Assembly: GCF_003573695.1 (NCBI RefSeq)
Contig: NC_039363.1
Location: forward strand, 127,083,302 to 127,147,301
DNA from: Papaver somniferum
Taxonomy: Eukaryota > Streptophyta > Magnoliopsida > Ranunculales > Papaveraceae
Reading direction: 5' to 3'
Length of the DNA stretch: 64,000 nt
The notes below the pieces were generated by a model that did no database searches, was not told the origin of the DNA, and saw only the letters and a list, made by a program, of their open reading frames with translations. The stretch's first letter is position 1. Each line of letters starts with the position of its first letter. Below, piece by piece: positions 12,099-24,221 of the stretch. A program made the translations under genes and the position numbers.

Positions 12099-12223
12099 AT
12101 AAATTTTCCACTATAGGTAATTCGATCCATCAAAGACTGGCGGTACATTTATAGAGATATCACTTCTGTCCATGGAGTAAGATCTCTAAAAACAGACTTA
12201 TAAGGTCTTAAACGTGTTTGCCT

Positions 12224-12235
12224 GCTCTGATACCA
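12224..12235 (-). other. Primer binding site of element A (Met-tRNA)
   Basis: On the minus strand it reads TGGTATCAGAGC, the exact complement of the plant initiator methionine tRNA 3' end used by many copia elements. It lies two bases inside the LTR end (...CTTTTTCA), which fixes the LTR boundary at 12238. Confidence 0.9.
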
Positions 12236-13368
12236 ATTGAAAAAGCGGGGTCTAACAACCACAACCAATATTTCGCTTCGCAATCTGCATGGACTAACTC
12301 CAATATACTTTCAAGAGAATCAACTAGACAGTCAGATTCAATCTTAAGAAAAGTATATCAAAGAGTTATATCTCTGTTTCTTAATGTATTCAGCAAATAA
12401 AACAGATAGAAATCCGTGAGCCTGTTTAATATAAGAAACAGTTTGGACGGTATCAAAAACCAATATCCAATAATAATCAATTCAATCGATAACCAAAGGT
12501 TGGATTCACAATTGATTAAACTTACGCACAACCTGTGATATTTCAATTATATAGAAAATATAATGCGGAAAAGAAATAACACAGACACCAGAAATTTTGT
12601 TAACGAGAAAACCGCAAATGCAGAATAACCTCGGGACCTAGTCCAGATTTGAACACCACACTGTATTAAGTCGCTACAGACACTAGCCTACTCCAAGTTA
12701 ACTTGTAACTGGAATGTAGTTGAGACCTACCCAATCTCACATTGTTCAAGTTACAGTTGCGCTCTTTACGTCTATGAATCCCAGCAAGACTCTATGCACT
12801 TGATTCCCTTAGCTGATCTCACCCATAACTAAGAGTTGCTACGACCTAAAGTCGAAGACTTGATAAACAAATCTGTCTCACACAGAAAAGTCTATTGAAT
12901 AGATAAATCTGTCTCCCACAGATATACCTATGAGTTTTGTTCCGTCTTTTGATAAATCAAGGTGAACATGAACCAATTGATATACCGGACTTATATTCCC
13001 GAAGAACAACCTATGAATATCAATCCCCTCACAATAATCTTAATCGTATGGTAGCGAAACAAGATATTGTGGAATCACAAACGATGAGACGAAGAATTTC
13101 GTGACTACTTTTTATCTTGCCTATCGGAGATTAAATCTCTAGCAAATGTTAGAGAAGATAATACTCAATCACGATAGAAAACAACAAGATCAGAACACGC
13201 AACTACAAAGAAAATAGTTGGGTCTGGCTTCACAATCCCAATTAAGTCTTCAAGTCGTCAACCTACAGGGTTTTCGAAAAACCTAAGGTTAAAGGAGAAT
13301 CGACTCTAGTCGCAACTAGTATCACATAGGAGGTGTGGGGATTAGGTTTCCCAGTTGCTAGAGTTCTC

Positions 13369-13377
13369 CTTTATATT
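13369..13377 (-). promoter_or_regulatory. Putative LTR TATA box, element A
   Basis: AATATAAAG on the minus strand, in the same place within the LTR as CTATAAATAG at 17528-17537 and 37970-37979 in opposite-strand copies. The shared position supports a core promoter at the U3/R border. Confidence 0.5.
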
Positions 13378-13849
13378 GTCTTCAAATCAGGGTTTGCAAT
13401 CAATGTTACCTTGGTAACAAAGCATTCAATATTCACCGTTAGATGAAAACCTGATTAGACTCAACCTAATATCTTTCAACCGTTATATCAAAATTAGCTT
13501 GTTACACACAAACGAAAAGTGTCTTCATTTAGATATGAGTAACTGTACCTAAATGTGTGCACCTTTGTTGGCTCAACGATAGTTAACCGAAGTTATCCAT
13601 ATGAACACTTTCGTATCAACTTTATTCATCTTAACCATAACTAATTCAAATGACTCAAATGAAACTAGTTCTAGAGTTGTTCAATTGTTTATATTCTCAT
13701 AGAAGTATACAAGATACAATTGAAGCAAAATCGATTTTGGTTCACTTGAATCAATTCATGAACATTATATCCATAGTTTGCAAAAGATTACATTTCTTAT
13801 TATATAAATGTATTGGTTCGTGAACAAACCGATTTTAGAACATAACCCA

Positions 13850-14100
13850 CTCAAGTATGCAAACGGGTACGCATACCTAGGTGGCCGGACTAAGTTTGGG
13901 TTCGCCAGTACGCGAATGGGTACGCATACCACCAAACTCAGTAAAGTCCCGGAACTTGAACCTCACGCAAGTACGCGTACCAGTATGCATACTTAGTTCC
14001 CAGACCTCTACTAAACCAATCAGTACGCATACGTGTATGCATACCATGTTTCCCGGACTTGGAATAACTTGCAACTGTTAGCATACAAGTACGCATAATG
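13850..14100 (-). repeat. Palindromic tandem modules in U3 of element A
   Basis: About five imperfect units of roughly 50 bp. Each has paired complementary words such as AAACGGGTACGCATACC, GTACGCGTACC, GTATGCATAC or GTACGCATACGTGTATGCAT, followed by a 'CCCGGACxT'-type spacer. Homologous LTRs hold arrays at the same place but with different words (see 20750-20995, 23335-23600, 36825-37010). Confidence 0.75.
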
Positions 14101-14865
14101 TGCTATATCCAATCATGGTTATTTGTTCTAAACTCTCATTTCAATCATTGAAATATTTTCGGAAGACGAAAATAGTTGTCTCACACAAACTATTAGCTTC
14201 AAAGCAATTTTCAAGTGATCGAATGATCAATACGAAACTTTCCGAGTCTACATCAAATGACTGTCTCACACAAATCATGTAAGATATTACCAGGTTATTT
14301 TCACATGATCATCTTTTGACTTTCGTCAAGAATATAAGATGAACTTGGTTAAAGCGAAATATTACCAACACATATTTCGAGAAATATGTAAGCGAGTTAA
14401 ACTCAGCTCGAAATATCAAATATGTATAATCGAAGTCTATATAGATATACGACTTTTGTCTCAAATAGGAGATAGAGTATATAGACTTTTGAGTGATAGA
14501 TGAGTTCAAGTCTCCACATACCTTTTGTTGATGAAGTTCCACAAGCTCCCCTTAGTAGTTCTTCGTATTTGATCGATGAACGCTGTGAAGTCTAAAGCTC
14601 AACTACACTTTGTATCCTAATCCGAGACTTAGCTATAAGTAGACTAGAAATCAAGACTTATAGTTTTGGAAACTAAACTTGACAATAAGCTTGAGATAGC
14701 AACGCTTGCGAGTTTTTCCGAGCTGTGCTCTAATAATGACGGTTAAGAGTAGTTATAAGAGTGATGAGATAATTTTCATACGTTATTCCCTGACATTGCG
14801 GAAATGATTTCACCACTACCTTCACGATCTCTACTCCCTCACAACCTCCACTACTTATCAATGTG

Positions 14866-17800
14866 TGCTTAGTAGAGCATCGCTCGGTCGGACTCATAAT
14901 TTTTTCTATCTCAAGCTTATTGTCATGTTAGATATACAAAACTATATCTTGATTTCTAGTCTACTAAAGTCAAATCTCGGACTAGGATTATAGCACATGG
15001 TAGTTGAGTATCAGATATCACTGAATAACCCTCGACGATTGAAAACTGGAAAATAAATGAAGACGTTTGCAAGAACTTTATCAACAAAGAGGTATGTGAA
15101 GATTGACCAATCCTGTTTACTCATCGTATCCACCATTCCATCTTATGATACGTTATCATATGATTTTAGTAGATTTAATATTACAAAGAAAAATTTTCGA
15201 GTTCAATCTTGTCTTGGTCATACTCTCGAAATATGATTCAAGCAATGATATTCATAGATCCTTAACAATCTTAGTTAGAAAAATTTATTGTTCACAAACT
15301 ATTCTTGTTCAAGTTATTCATTCGGAAATTTCCAAAGCAAATAGTGCATACTGTCTATGGCTACTGGGAAAGTTTCAAATTTAATTATGAGAGGTATAAA
15401 ACTGCATTATGCAAGGTACACATACTTATATGTTTTACCTAGTCATTTTGAATTCCGCGAACTTTAGAGGTTTGCATATCCTTTACACCCGACTTTGGGA
15501 ATGTGGGAAGGTTTGAAAACCCGGTTTGCAAACCCTAAGACCTACATCACAAACTGGCAGAGGTTTTGTTTTTGGTGGATTTTTGACAAGGGAGAAAACT
15601 GTAATATTACTTCTGACCAGCTGCGGAAATACGAAATAAATATGTGTAAGTTTATGACCAGGCATCATACTTTTACATCGTATTCTGAAAGAGAATTCAG
15701 AATGCGTATCCATCTCATGGACATACTGGCCTTGAATATGCCTGCAAGATTTTAGAGCTTCACTTAACTGAATTATCATAATTTTATGTCGGCTATATGA
15801 ATTATCATGTATTGATCAATGTATACTGGTAGTACAAATTATAAGTATTCATGATGAGCTGATATGCCATCTTGAATAAAAGTACTATTAGAAGCACACC
15901 ATTTGGTAAAAAGTTATATTGAACATCACTTCGAGTTGCAGAATTTCCACGTCTGAATTCCTTGAATATATTCTATATGATATAAACAAAGTGCCAACAC
16001 CAACTACTCTTGGCCACGGCCAAGCTTCCGGGACAAATAGTCAAGATGAATTGCCAATTCAACATGGCCAGTGTCCTAGGACAACAAGACCGAGGTCCCA
16101 CGACCAGGCCCACTTGGACGCATCTCACAACCAAAGTTCGTGGTCTTGGCCACCAACTTGTATGTTCCACCAAAGTTCATGACAGTTTCCATGATCGAAC
16201 ATAGCCAGCGTCCTGGTCCATTGGCCAACGTTCCAAGGAAACTTGGACAGCCTCCTAAGCCATTGACCAGCATTTTAAAGCAACTTGGCCAACCTCCCAA
16301 GTTATTCGCCAACGTTGGATGGTGTTCAACGCCACCAAACCACCCAAGTAACCTTAACTAACTTGACCGTACCTATCAGGTTCTGGAAATGCTACGCTTT
16401 CATCTTATACAAACTTCTTATTAGTTACACATAACCTAGGAGCTGAGTTGTCTCTTCAATCTATGTCACTTCTGGTTAGATTAGGCTATAATTCCTACGA
16501 GAAATCAAGACCATGTTATGTGGATGAATTATTTATGGGTATTGGTATGGTGGTTTACAACAACATGTGGCGTGGCAACACCCCATGATAAGGAGGTAAC
16601 AAGTAGTGGTAATATTTAAGAGCGGTTAAAGGAAGTGGTAAAGTAATAGAGTGATGAATTACGAGTTTCTAGAAACTTTCATAGCATAATGATTGTAATT
16701 ATATCATTACCTCCACTACCATCTCTCAATCTCTCCATGATCTCCACTACTCATGAGGAAACATTGAGTGTTTCTTACAACTATAAATAGACTACCTTGT
16801 TTATTCAGAAGGAAGAACAAGCTTATCATTCTCAAGCTTTGGTTATTCATAGTTCGACAACCTCACACTCCACAATTCAATTACCACTGATTTCCTCAAA
16901 TTTCTTTGCTTTCCATCCCCTAAGATCAACCCACCTTGTCTCTTTGTAACTGAAGCAAAACATGAACGACCAATTTCTTGGTTTAGGCTCGTTTTGTACA
17001 ATTTTGATTTTCGAACCTAAAGAAAGTACTTCGACAATACAGTGTTTTACCTAGGAGTAATATTTGGGTATTAACAGGTTTACGAACCCGATTTTCATAC
17101 CCCTTGAGCCTGAATTCGCGAACTACCAGTGGTTTGCAAACATGTCTAATTCTAATTGAGCAAAATCTCACAAACTGTCTTACATGACTATGTTTGCTTT
17201 TCTACAACTCTCATAGACACTTCTAAGACAACTTAATAAAAAAAATCACTTTGGGCTTGTGGATCATTATTTTGTCTTACTTGTTATATTGAGCATCATT
17301 ACTACTTGTAAGTTCAAAGGCTTACTAAGTCGCTATGGACTATCATTGTACACGATTCCAGAAATCCGGACCATAGAGCATATTCTTATGTGTAATTTCA
17401 ATACGGAATTTTCACATGCTTACTTGAACTCATAACTAGGAATTGCATCTAAATTTTTGAGAAAGTGTTTGCTTGAATCCCAAGTAACCTTAGCTTGAAT
17501 TCAGAACTAACTGTAGCCTTTGAAGATCTATAAATAGAAAGACTCTTGCAATATAATTTCTCATTGCGTGACACTCTTGTGTCCTAGTTGCAACGCTAGA
17601 GTCTTTCATTATAACTTAAGTTTCTTTACGAAACTGATTATATGCTATGAATTTGAAGACTTCACTTATAGATTCGTGAAACCCGGCCAAACTATCTTTT
17701 TAACTGATAATTCTTGGATATGGAACTTGTTCTAATGGTTACTGAAGTTCAGGAACTTTAGATCACGAACAAGATATATAGAAATCACAAATTTCTTTTC

Positions 17801-18405
17801 ATTTCATACATTGTGATTACTCAAGATAGATAACTATACACTTCTTTGATTTGTTCGGATTATTTTTGATATGTGGTTAGTGATCTAGGTTTTTTTTTTA
17901 TAAGAGTATTATAAGAATTCCGGATCCAAGAGGTTTTATTGGACTTTGTATGCAAATAGATTTCCAAACCTATATCGAAACATAGAAAACAAGAAATCAA
18001 ATAGGCTTTCCTGCTAAAGGCAGATAGGTATCAAAAGTCTTCATTGAGGTTGAAGCAACTCTTAGGCTGTAAAGGATGTTATCTAAGAGAATTAAATGCG
18101 GAGAATCTTGTTAGGTTCAAGAGACATAAGGTACACACGACCGTAACTGAATTTCTTGGTGGGTTAGCTCGGTCTCAACTACATTCCAGTCTAAATTTTG
18201 ATAGTAGGCTATTGTCTGTAGAGGTTTAATATAGTGTGGTGTTAAAATATGGACGATGTCCCGGGTTTAATATGCCAGTACAGTTTTCCTTGTTTACAAA
18301 ATTTTGGTGTCTTGTGTTTTCATTTTCCACATTATATTGTTTATCATTATAATAAGAATATCACAAGCAGTACGTGAATCAATCTAGATAGTTTAAGTCC
18401 TTATT
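14866..18405 (+). repeat. Degenerate A-family LTR, plus orientation
   Basis: It starts near TGCTTAGTAGAGCATCGCTCGG (family TGTTAGAGCA). It shares with the reverse of 12238-14735 the segments around 14900-15110 and 18030-18330, with ...CAACTACATTCCAGTC and TTAATATAGTGTGGTGTT as landmarks. A TATA-like CTATAAATAG lies at 17528-17537. It is about 1 kb longer than the reference LTR, mostly because of a GGCCA-rich region at 15990-16345 and flanking unique sequence to about 16960. The 3' end is lost. Confidence 0.7.
15990..16345. repeat. GGCCA-rich degenerate tandem array
   Basis: Loose repeats of about 30-45 bp built on TTGGCCA, GGCCAAC and TTGGACAGCCTCC words. Base composition is much more GC-rich than its neighbours. 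Open frames on both strands here are repeat artefacts. A similar array sits at 21760-22190, again beside A-family LTR sequence. Confidence 0.6.
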
Positions 18406-18940
18406 ATTTGTGACGGACCAGAAAATTACGCCTAACCCTCTAGGGAGCGCATGCCAAAACTCCCCGATGCGCCACTCTAATGATAAAAACCGGGCCTTAA
18501 TACTTCTCTTCGTGTCAGGAAAATATACGTTCATTTTCCCTTGCAAGCATGCTCGAAAAGCATGACGCATCTAGACTTAGCTTCCACACCGTTCCAACTT
18601 ACCGTTGTTCTGCGAAAGGTATAAATCCATGAAGGCTATTTCCAATGCATTGTTACATGCATTTCTTGCTTCCGAGACTTGTCCAGGCATAATACATGCG
18701 TTGGATTTGCGCAAAAGTATTTGTAGGCCTAATTCCACCTTCCTTACTTAGCTTAGGTATTTCCGAAAGCATGCACTGATCTTACTCATGCCAAGGGTGC
18801 ATCAATCAGGATCATGTCGTACTTTCCTTAGGCTTACGAAAGCTCCGTTAACTTGCATATCGATATTGCTTACTTCCTGGCAATGCCCAATGCGCCATTG
18901 GTACATGCCTACGTCGAACGCTTGATAGGCAATATGAGCA
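18406..18940. repeat. Unclassified GC-richer repeat
   Basis: Repeated ATGCGCCA, CATGCC and ACATGCATT words resemble the 21760-22190 array. There is no gene. Its right edge at about 18941 is sharp, because the leader of an A-family element begins there. Confidence 0.45.
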
Positions 18941-21634
18941 TCCATCGAAGACTGGCGGTACGTTTATATAAATAGAATTTATGTCCATAGAGTCAGATTG
19001 TTATAAACACAGACCAATGAGGTCTTAGCATGTTTGCCTGCTTTGATACCAATTGAAAAAGCGGGGGTATAAAAACCACACCTAATAATTCGTTCGGCAA
19101 TCTATATGGACTAACTCCAATATAATTCCAAGAGCACCAGCTTATAAAGCGAGCTCAACCAGGAAATATATCAATGACTTATATCTCAATTTATCAATAC
19201 AATCTGCAATCGAACAAATAGAAATCTGTGAGCCCGATTGATATGAGAAATAACTTGGACATAATAAAGACCAATACCCAAGTGTAATCAATTCCTATCC
19301 AATAATCAAGGTCGGATTTACCAATTGATTGAACTACGCACAACCTGTAATATTTGAATTATATAAACAAATATAATGCTGAAAAGAAATAACACAAACA
19401 CCAGAAGTTTTGTTAACGAGGAAACCGCAAATGCAGAAAATCCCCAGGACCTAGTACAAATTTTAACACCACATTATATTAAGCCTCTACAGACACTAGC
19501 CTACTACAAGTTAACTTCAGACTGAAATGTAGTTGAGCCCTAACCAAGTCTCACACCGATTAAGGTACAGTCGCGTTCCTTACGCCTCTAGAACCACGCC
19601 GGATTCTGCGCACTTGATTCCCTTAGATGATCTCACCCACAACTAAGAGTTGCTACGACCCAAAGTCGAAGACTTATAAACAAACCTGTCTTCAACAGAT
19701 AAGTCCATTCTGATAGATAAATCTGTCTCCCATAGAAGTACCTATGAATTTTTTGTTCCGTCATTTAATAAATCAAGGTGAATAGGAACCAATTGATAAT
19801 ACAGTATTATACTTCCAAAGAGCAGCATAGAAATATCAATCACCTCACAATAACTTAACTATATGGTAGTAGAAGAAGTTATTGTGGAATCACACGGAAT
19901 TAGATGAAGAGCTTTGTGATTACCTTTTATATCTTACCTATCGGAGATAAATCTCGAGCAAATCTTAAAGAAGATAGTACTCAATACGATGGAACAAGTA
20001 AGATCTGAATACGTAACTACAGAGAAAATGATTGGATCTGACTTCACGAATCCCAAATGAAGTCTCAAAGTCGTTAACCTATAATGGTTTGGAAAAACCT
20101 AGGTTAAAGGATAATCGACTCTAATCGCAACTAGGACACAAGAAAGTTCCGGGACTAGGTTTTCCAGATGCTAAAGTTCTCTTTTGCATAGTCTTTCAAA
20201 TCAGGGTTTGATTTCAATCAAAGATAATATAACTTAGTAACAAAGCATTCAATATTCACCGTTAGATGAAATCTTGATTTAAGATTTAAGCCAAGTCTGC
20301 TTAAAACCAAAGCAACATCTCTCCACCGTTAGATGGTCTTAGCTTGCTACACACAAATGAAATATACCTTCATTTGGATATGGGTAATCGTACCTAAACG
20401 TGTATATTGAGTTGGATCAATAACAGTTAACCGAAGTTAGCCATATGAACACTTTTGTCTTAACCACATTCATCTAAAACATCTAGATCAACTACGATGA
20501 TCAATCAATCATGAAATATAATCAAATGAATCTAATTGTGTTTCACATAGAGTTGTTCAATTGTTCACTATCTCATAGAAATATATATGAACCAATTAAA
20601 TCAAAATCTGATATGTTCGTAATCGTACAGAGTATTTATATAAGAATCAATTCATGAACATTAATCCACAGTTTGCAAAGATTCCTTAATTCATAAATGT
20701 ATTTGCTCATGAGTATGAAAAACATACTAAGCCGATTTTAGAACCTTAATAACTAAGTTTGCAAACAGGTATGCAAACTATAGCTTTCGGAATTTGGTCT
20801 TGTCCAGCTGTTTGCAAACGGGTATGCAAACAACAGTCCCTGACCTAACTTAGGTAGAACCATTCGCACACTGGTACGCAAACAAGGTTCCCGAACTTAA
20901 CAGTTAAAAACGTTTGCATACTAGGTATGCAAACAAGGTTTCCGGACCTGAATCACACTAATACAGTTTGTATACTTGGTACTCATACTGTGTTGTATCC
21001 AGATAAAGGTTTTTGTTCTAAACTCCTATTTCAATCACCCGCACAAACAATTAGCTTATAAGTAATTTTCAAGTGATCGAATGATCAATACGAAACTTTC
21101 CAAGTCGACATTGTATGATTGTCTCACACAAATCATGTAAGATATTTCAAGGCAATTTTCACATGATCATCTTTTGACTTATTATTTAGTTTCCAACAAA
21201 TAAATTGTTTCCAACTAAACTTGTCAAGAATAATGATGAACGTAGCTAAAGAAAAAAGCTTCCAACACATATTTCGAGAAATAAATAACCGAGTTAAACT
21301 CAGCTCGAAATATCAAATGTGTATAATATAAAAGTCTATATAGATACGACTTAGTCTCATTAGGACATAGAATAGAATAGACTTCTGAATGACAGATAAG
21401 TTTTACTCTCCACATACCTTTGGTTGATGAAGTTCCTCCAAGATCTCCTCAGTAAATCTTCGTCTTCAATCGATGAACATCGTGAAGTCTAAAGCTCAAC
21501 TACGCATTCTATCCTAATCCGAGACATAGCTATAAGTATACTAGAAATCAAGACTTATAGTTTTGATCAACTAAACTTGAAAAAAAAGCTTGAGATAGCA
21601 ACGCTTGCGAGTTAAACCGATCAATGCTCTAACA
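18941..21634 (-). mobile_element. Truncated A-family element: leader plus 5' LTR
   Basis: 18941-19053 matches the untranslated leader of element A (12121-12237, landmark AAGACTGGCGGTAC). It includes a primer site at 19040-19051 reading TGGTATCAAAGC on the minus strand. The LTR is 19054-21634, ending TGCTCTAACA. No gag follows, so the rest of the element is deleted or lies elsewhere. Confidence 0.8.
20750..20995 (-). repeat. Palindromic tandem modules in U3 (second LTR)
   Basis: Four to five units in window orientation: GTTTGCAAACAGGTATGCAAAC, GTTTGCAAACGGGTATGCAAAC, TTCGCACACTGGTACGCAAAC, GTTTGCATACTAGGTATGCA. They are separated by spacers ending TTCCCGAAC or TTTCCGGACCT. Each unit can fold on itself. 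Confidence 0.75.
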
Positions 21635-21759
21635 CACATGTGCACCTTCAACCAACTACCCCTCCATATATATGTCTAATTACATTTCTACAACTCAACT
21701 TGGGGAACACTTTGACGTGCTTGCTTTATTATTCATGTTTGTTTCCATGTACCTATGAA

Positions 21760-22190
21760 TAACCAGCCATGATGACTGTGTTTCCATTATGTCCCATAGT
21801 CCAATTTCAATATTTACGACCATGATGGCTGCACATTATGGTCTGATATCCCATTGTGGTGCGATATTGGCCATAGGCCAATGACCTGCGTAATCCGCTG
21901 CTTTGCTCAAGGCCATCCTATCAACTGGCCTAATGCACCATTTGGTGGACATTGTCTCTTGGCCAACATAACTTGCAACTTGTACCCTCTTGGTGCGATA
22001 TTGTCCCTTGGATTATATGCCAACAAAATGCGCCATTTTGTACATGATATTGGTATTTGTCCAATATGCCTACACAATGTTCCATTTTGGCGCCACATTG
22101 GCCCCAGGACAAAAATGCAACATAAGTTTCAGATGAAGCTTCATCCAAGGCCATGAAACATCTTTGAGCATGCGCCATACGAAAAGTGCA
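21760..22190. repeat. GGCCA/TGCGCCA-rich degenerate tandem array
   Basis: Repeated ATATTGGCCATAGGCCAATG, TTGGCCAACATA, TGCGCCATTTTG and GGCGCCACATTGGCCCC words at about 30-60 bp spacing. ORFs of up to 100 codons on both strands arise from the repeat and have no supporting features. Confidence 0.55.
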
Positions 22191-22219
22191 GGTGTTGCAT
22201 TATTTAAGATTAAAAATAA

Positions 22220-22532
22220 GTTTATTCTTGTTGAATTCATATCTTGAAAGTTAGATTATAAGTTGCATACTTGTTAGAATTCAGATCTTGATAATTCGGA
22301 TACAACACGATTATCTTGGATATTGATTTTCGGGATCGTCCAGGAACTCTTTTATACAATCGGGTACACGGACCTTTGGTCTATACTTATTGATTGTTGA
22401 AGATAAAGAGAAAATATCTATATGCAATCTGATTTAAGGGTTTTTACTTGTGACCTACTTGTGATTGTATTAGGTTCCATACAGGTTTCCGAATGAAAAA
22501 GTTGGTGGTGTGCTTGTACCCTCTCATTTTCA
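22220..22532 (+). repeat. 3' end of another A-family LTR, plus orientation
   Basis: GATATTGATTTTCGGGATCG and the terminal CTCTCATTTTCA align with the end of the family LTR (38940-39025 and the reverse of 12238-12530). No primer binding site follows at 22533, so this is not an intact 5' LTR. The stretch 22610-22790 that follows resembles 16860-17000, a second shared segment of unknown identity. Confidence 0.55.
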
Positions 22533-23334
22533 GTGCTAATTACAACTATGAATAAATGTCTTCATCTATCAGGTCGTTCAGGACACGCTTATGTTCACAG
22601 ATCTAGCATACACAAGAGTTCAACAACTTCACACTGCAAATACATCACCACCGTGATTCCTCAACTTTCTTTGCTTCCCTCTCCTAATATCAACCCTTCT
22701 CCTTCCTATGTCACTGTAGCAAGGATGGAACGAACATCTCTTGGTTTAGGCTAGCCTTGTACGATTTTGATCTCTTACTACTTATACAACATATTGTCCT
22801 TCCTTAGTTACAAAATTAAAGTACAAACACTCAACAATCCAATATTTAATTTTGTTATAGCATTTCTCGGTTAAACCCACAAGTTTTGCTATCTCAAGCT
22901 TGTTGTCAATATTAGGTGATCAAAACTATATCTAGATTTCTAGTATACTTAGTTAAGTTTCGGATAGGTTAAAATTGTAGTTGAGTATCAGAGATCATCC
23001 TTGAAGACTGAAGGTCGACGAAGAAATTTGGAGAACTTCTGTATCAGGTATGTGAAGACTGAATCATTCGATTTTACTCACTATACCATCGTTCTATGTA
23101 TTGAGACTATGTCATGAGTTATAGTATAATTACAAAAAATATTTTTCGAGTCAAGCTTGTCTGGTGAAAAACTCAAAATATGATCTGGCGATAAGATGTT
23201 CAAAGTTCCTTAACAATATTAATTCTACGAACTAATTTGTGGATCAATTGAAAATTTCTCATGCAAATGGTTATATCACTTGGAATGTTTCAAATATCAT
23301 GAGAGAGAAATATGAACTTACTGAAATTTATACT

Positions 23335-23600
23335 CAGGGTAGGTTGGCGAACTAGTTCGCAAACCATAGATATATGAAATATAGAGATACAGGAAGGTTG
23401 GCGAACCAGTTCGCAAACCGCAATTTCAGTTGGGAACAATTCATAAACTCGGTTAGGGAACCGTGGTGAACTGAATTTTACAAGTTGGAGAACCCGTTTC
23501 ACGAACCGTGATCAACTGAGTTAGGTAGTCTAATAAGGTTGGAGAACTCAACTCACGAACCGTAGCACCATAACTCGTGAAAAATCCATATGGTTGGCAA
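23335..23600 (+). repeat. Palindromic tandem modules in U3 (older LTR)
   Basis: About five units built on GGTTGGCGAACTAGTTCGCA, GGTTGGCGAACCAGTTCGCA, GGAGAACCCGTTTCACGAACC and GGAGAACTCAACTCACGAACC. The word GAACnnGTTC is itself palindromic. The position within the LTR is the same as in other copies but the core words differ. Confidence 0.75.
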
Positions 23601-24221
23601 ACTATTGTACCAACTGTCCCGATAATGTTTAACAGGTTCTCAAAGACTTATTATTTTTGAAAAAGTAGGGTTATAACAACTACACTCAATAATTCGTTCC
23701 ACAATCTGTATGGACTAACTCCAATATAATTCCGAGAGCTTTAACTTAATATTAAGCTCAATCAAGAAATATATCAAAAAGTTATATGTCTATTTTTCAA
23801 TACAATCTGCAATATGTGAGCCCGATTGATATGAGAAATAACTTGGATGGTACCAAAGGCCAATGCCCAAGTGTCAATCAATTTATATCCAACAACCAAA
23901 GGTCGGATTTACCAATTGATTGAACTACGCACAACCTGTGATATTTCGATTATATAAAAAAATATAATGCGGAAAAGAAATAATACAGACACCAGAAGTT
24001 TTGTTAACGAGGAAACGGCAAATTCAGAAATACCCCGGGACCTTGTCCAGTTTCCAACACCACACTGTATTAATCCACTACAAACATTAGCCTACTACAA
24101 GTTAACTTCAGACTGGAATGTAGTTGAGCCCTAACCAAGTCTTACACTGATTAAGGTACAGTCGCGTTCCTTACGTCTCTGAATCCCAGCAGGACTCTAC
24201 ACACTTGATTCTCTTAGCTTA

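Larger units (their letters stand above)
471..14735 (-). mobile_element. Element A: copia-type LTR element with gag, no visible pol
   Basis: The element reads on the minus strand. Its 5' LTR is 12238-14735, the primer site is at 12224-12235, gag lies between 10591 and 12098, a small second ORF is at 4341-4730, the polypurine tract is at 3012-3028, and the truncated 3' LTR is 471-3011. Subtracting gypsy element D, the interior is about 3.6 kb. I see no protease, integrase, reverse transcriptase or RNase H in it. Long LTRs plus a gag-only interior match the non-autonomous TR-GAG class, which depends on enzymes supplied by other elements (inference). Loss of pol by deletion is the alternative. 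The left end of the 3' LTR is missing, so no target duplication can be read. Confidence 0.8.
12238..14735 (-). repeat. 5' LTR of element A (2.5 kb)
   Basis: In window orientation it runs from TGAAAAAGCGGGG to TGCTCTAATA (family consensus TGCTCTAACA). Related LTRs occur at 19054-21634, 23658-37685 (split), 14866-18405, 22220-22532 and 22853-39025 (split). A TATA-like AATATAAAG is at 13369-13377 on the minus strand, so U3 lies to its right (higher coordinates). U3 contains a tandem array of palindromic modules at 13850-14100. Confidence 0.88.

Noticed and set aside
15919..16361. Several overlapping ORFs on both strands
   Set aside because: They come from a degenerate GGCCA repeat that lacks stops in many frames; composition explains them.
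21854..22178. ORFs of 63-100 codons on both strands, rich in Cys, His and Trp
   Set aside because: Same cause: a GC-richer tandem array. The Cys/His pattern does not form a zinc finger.
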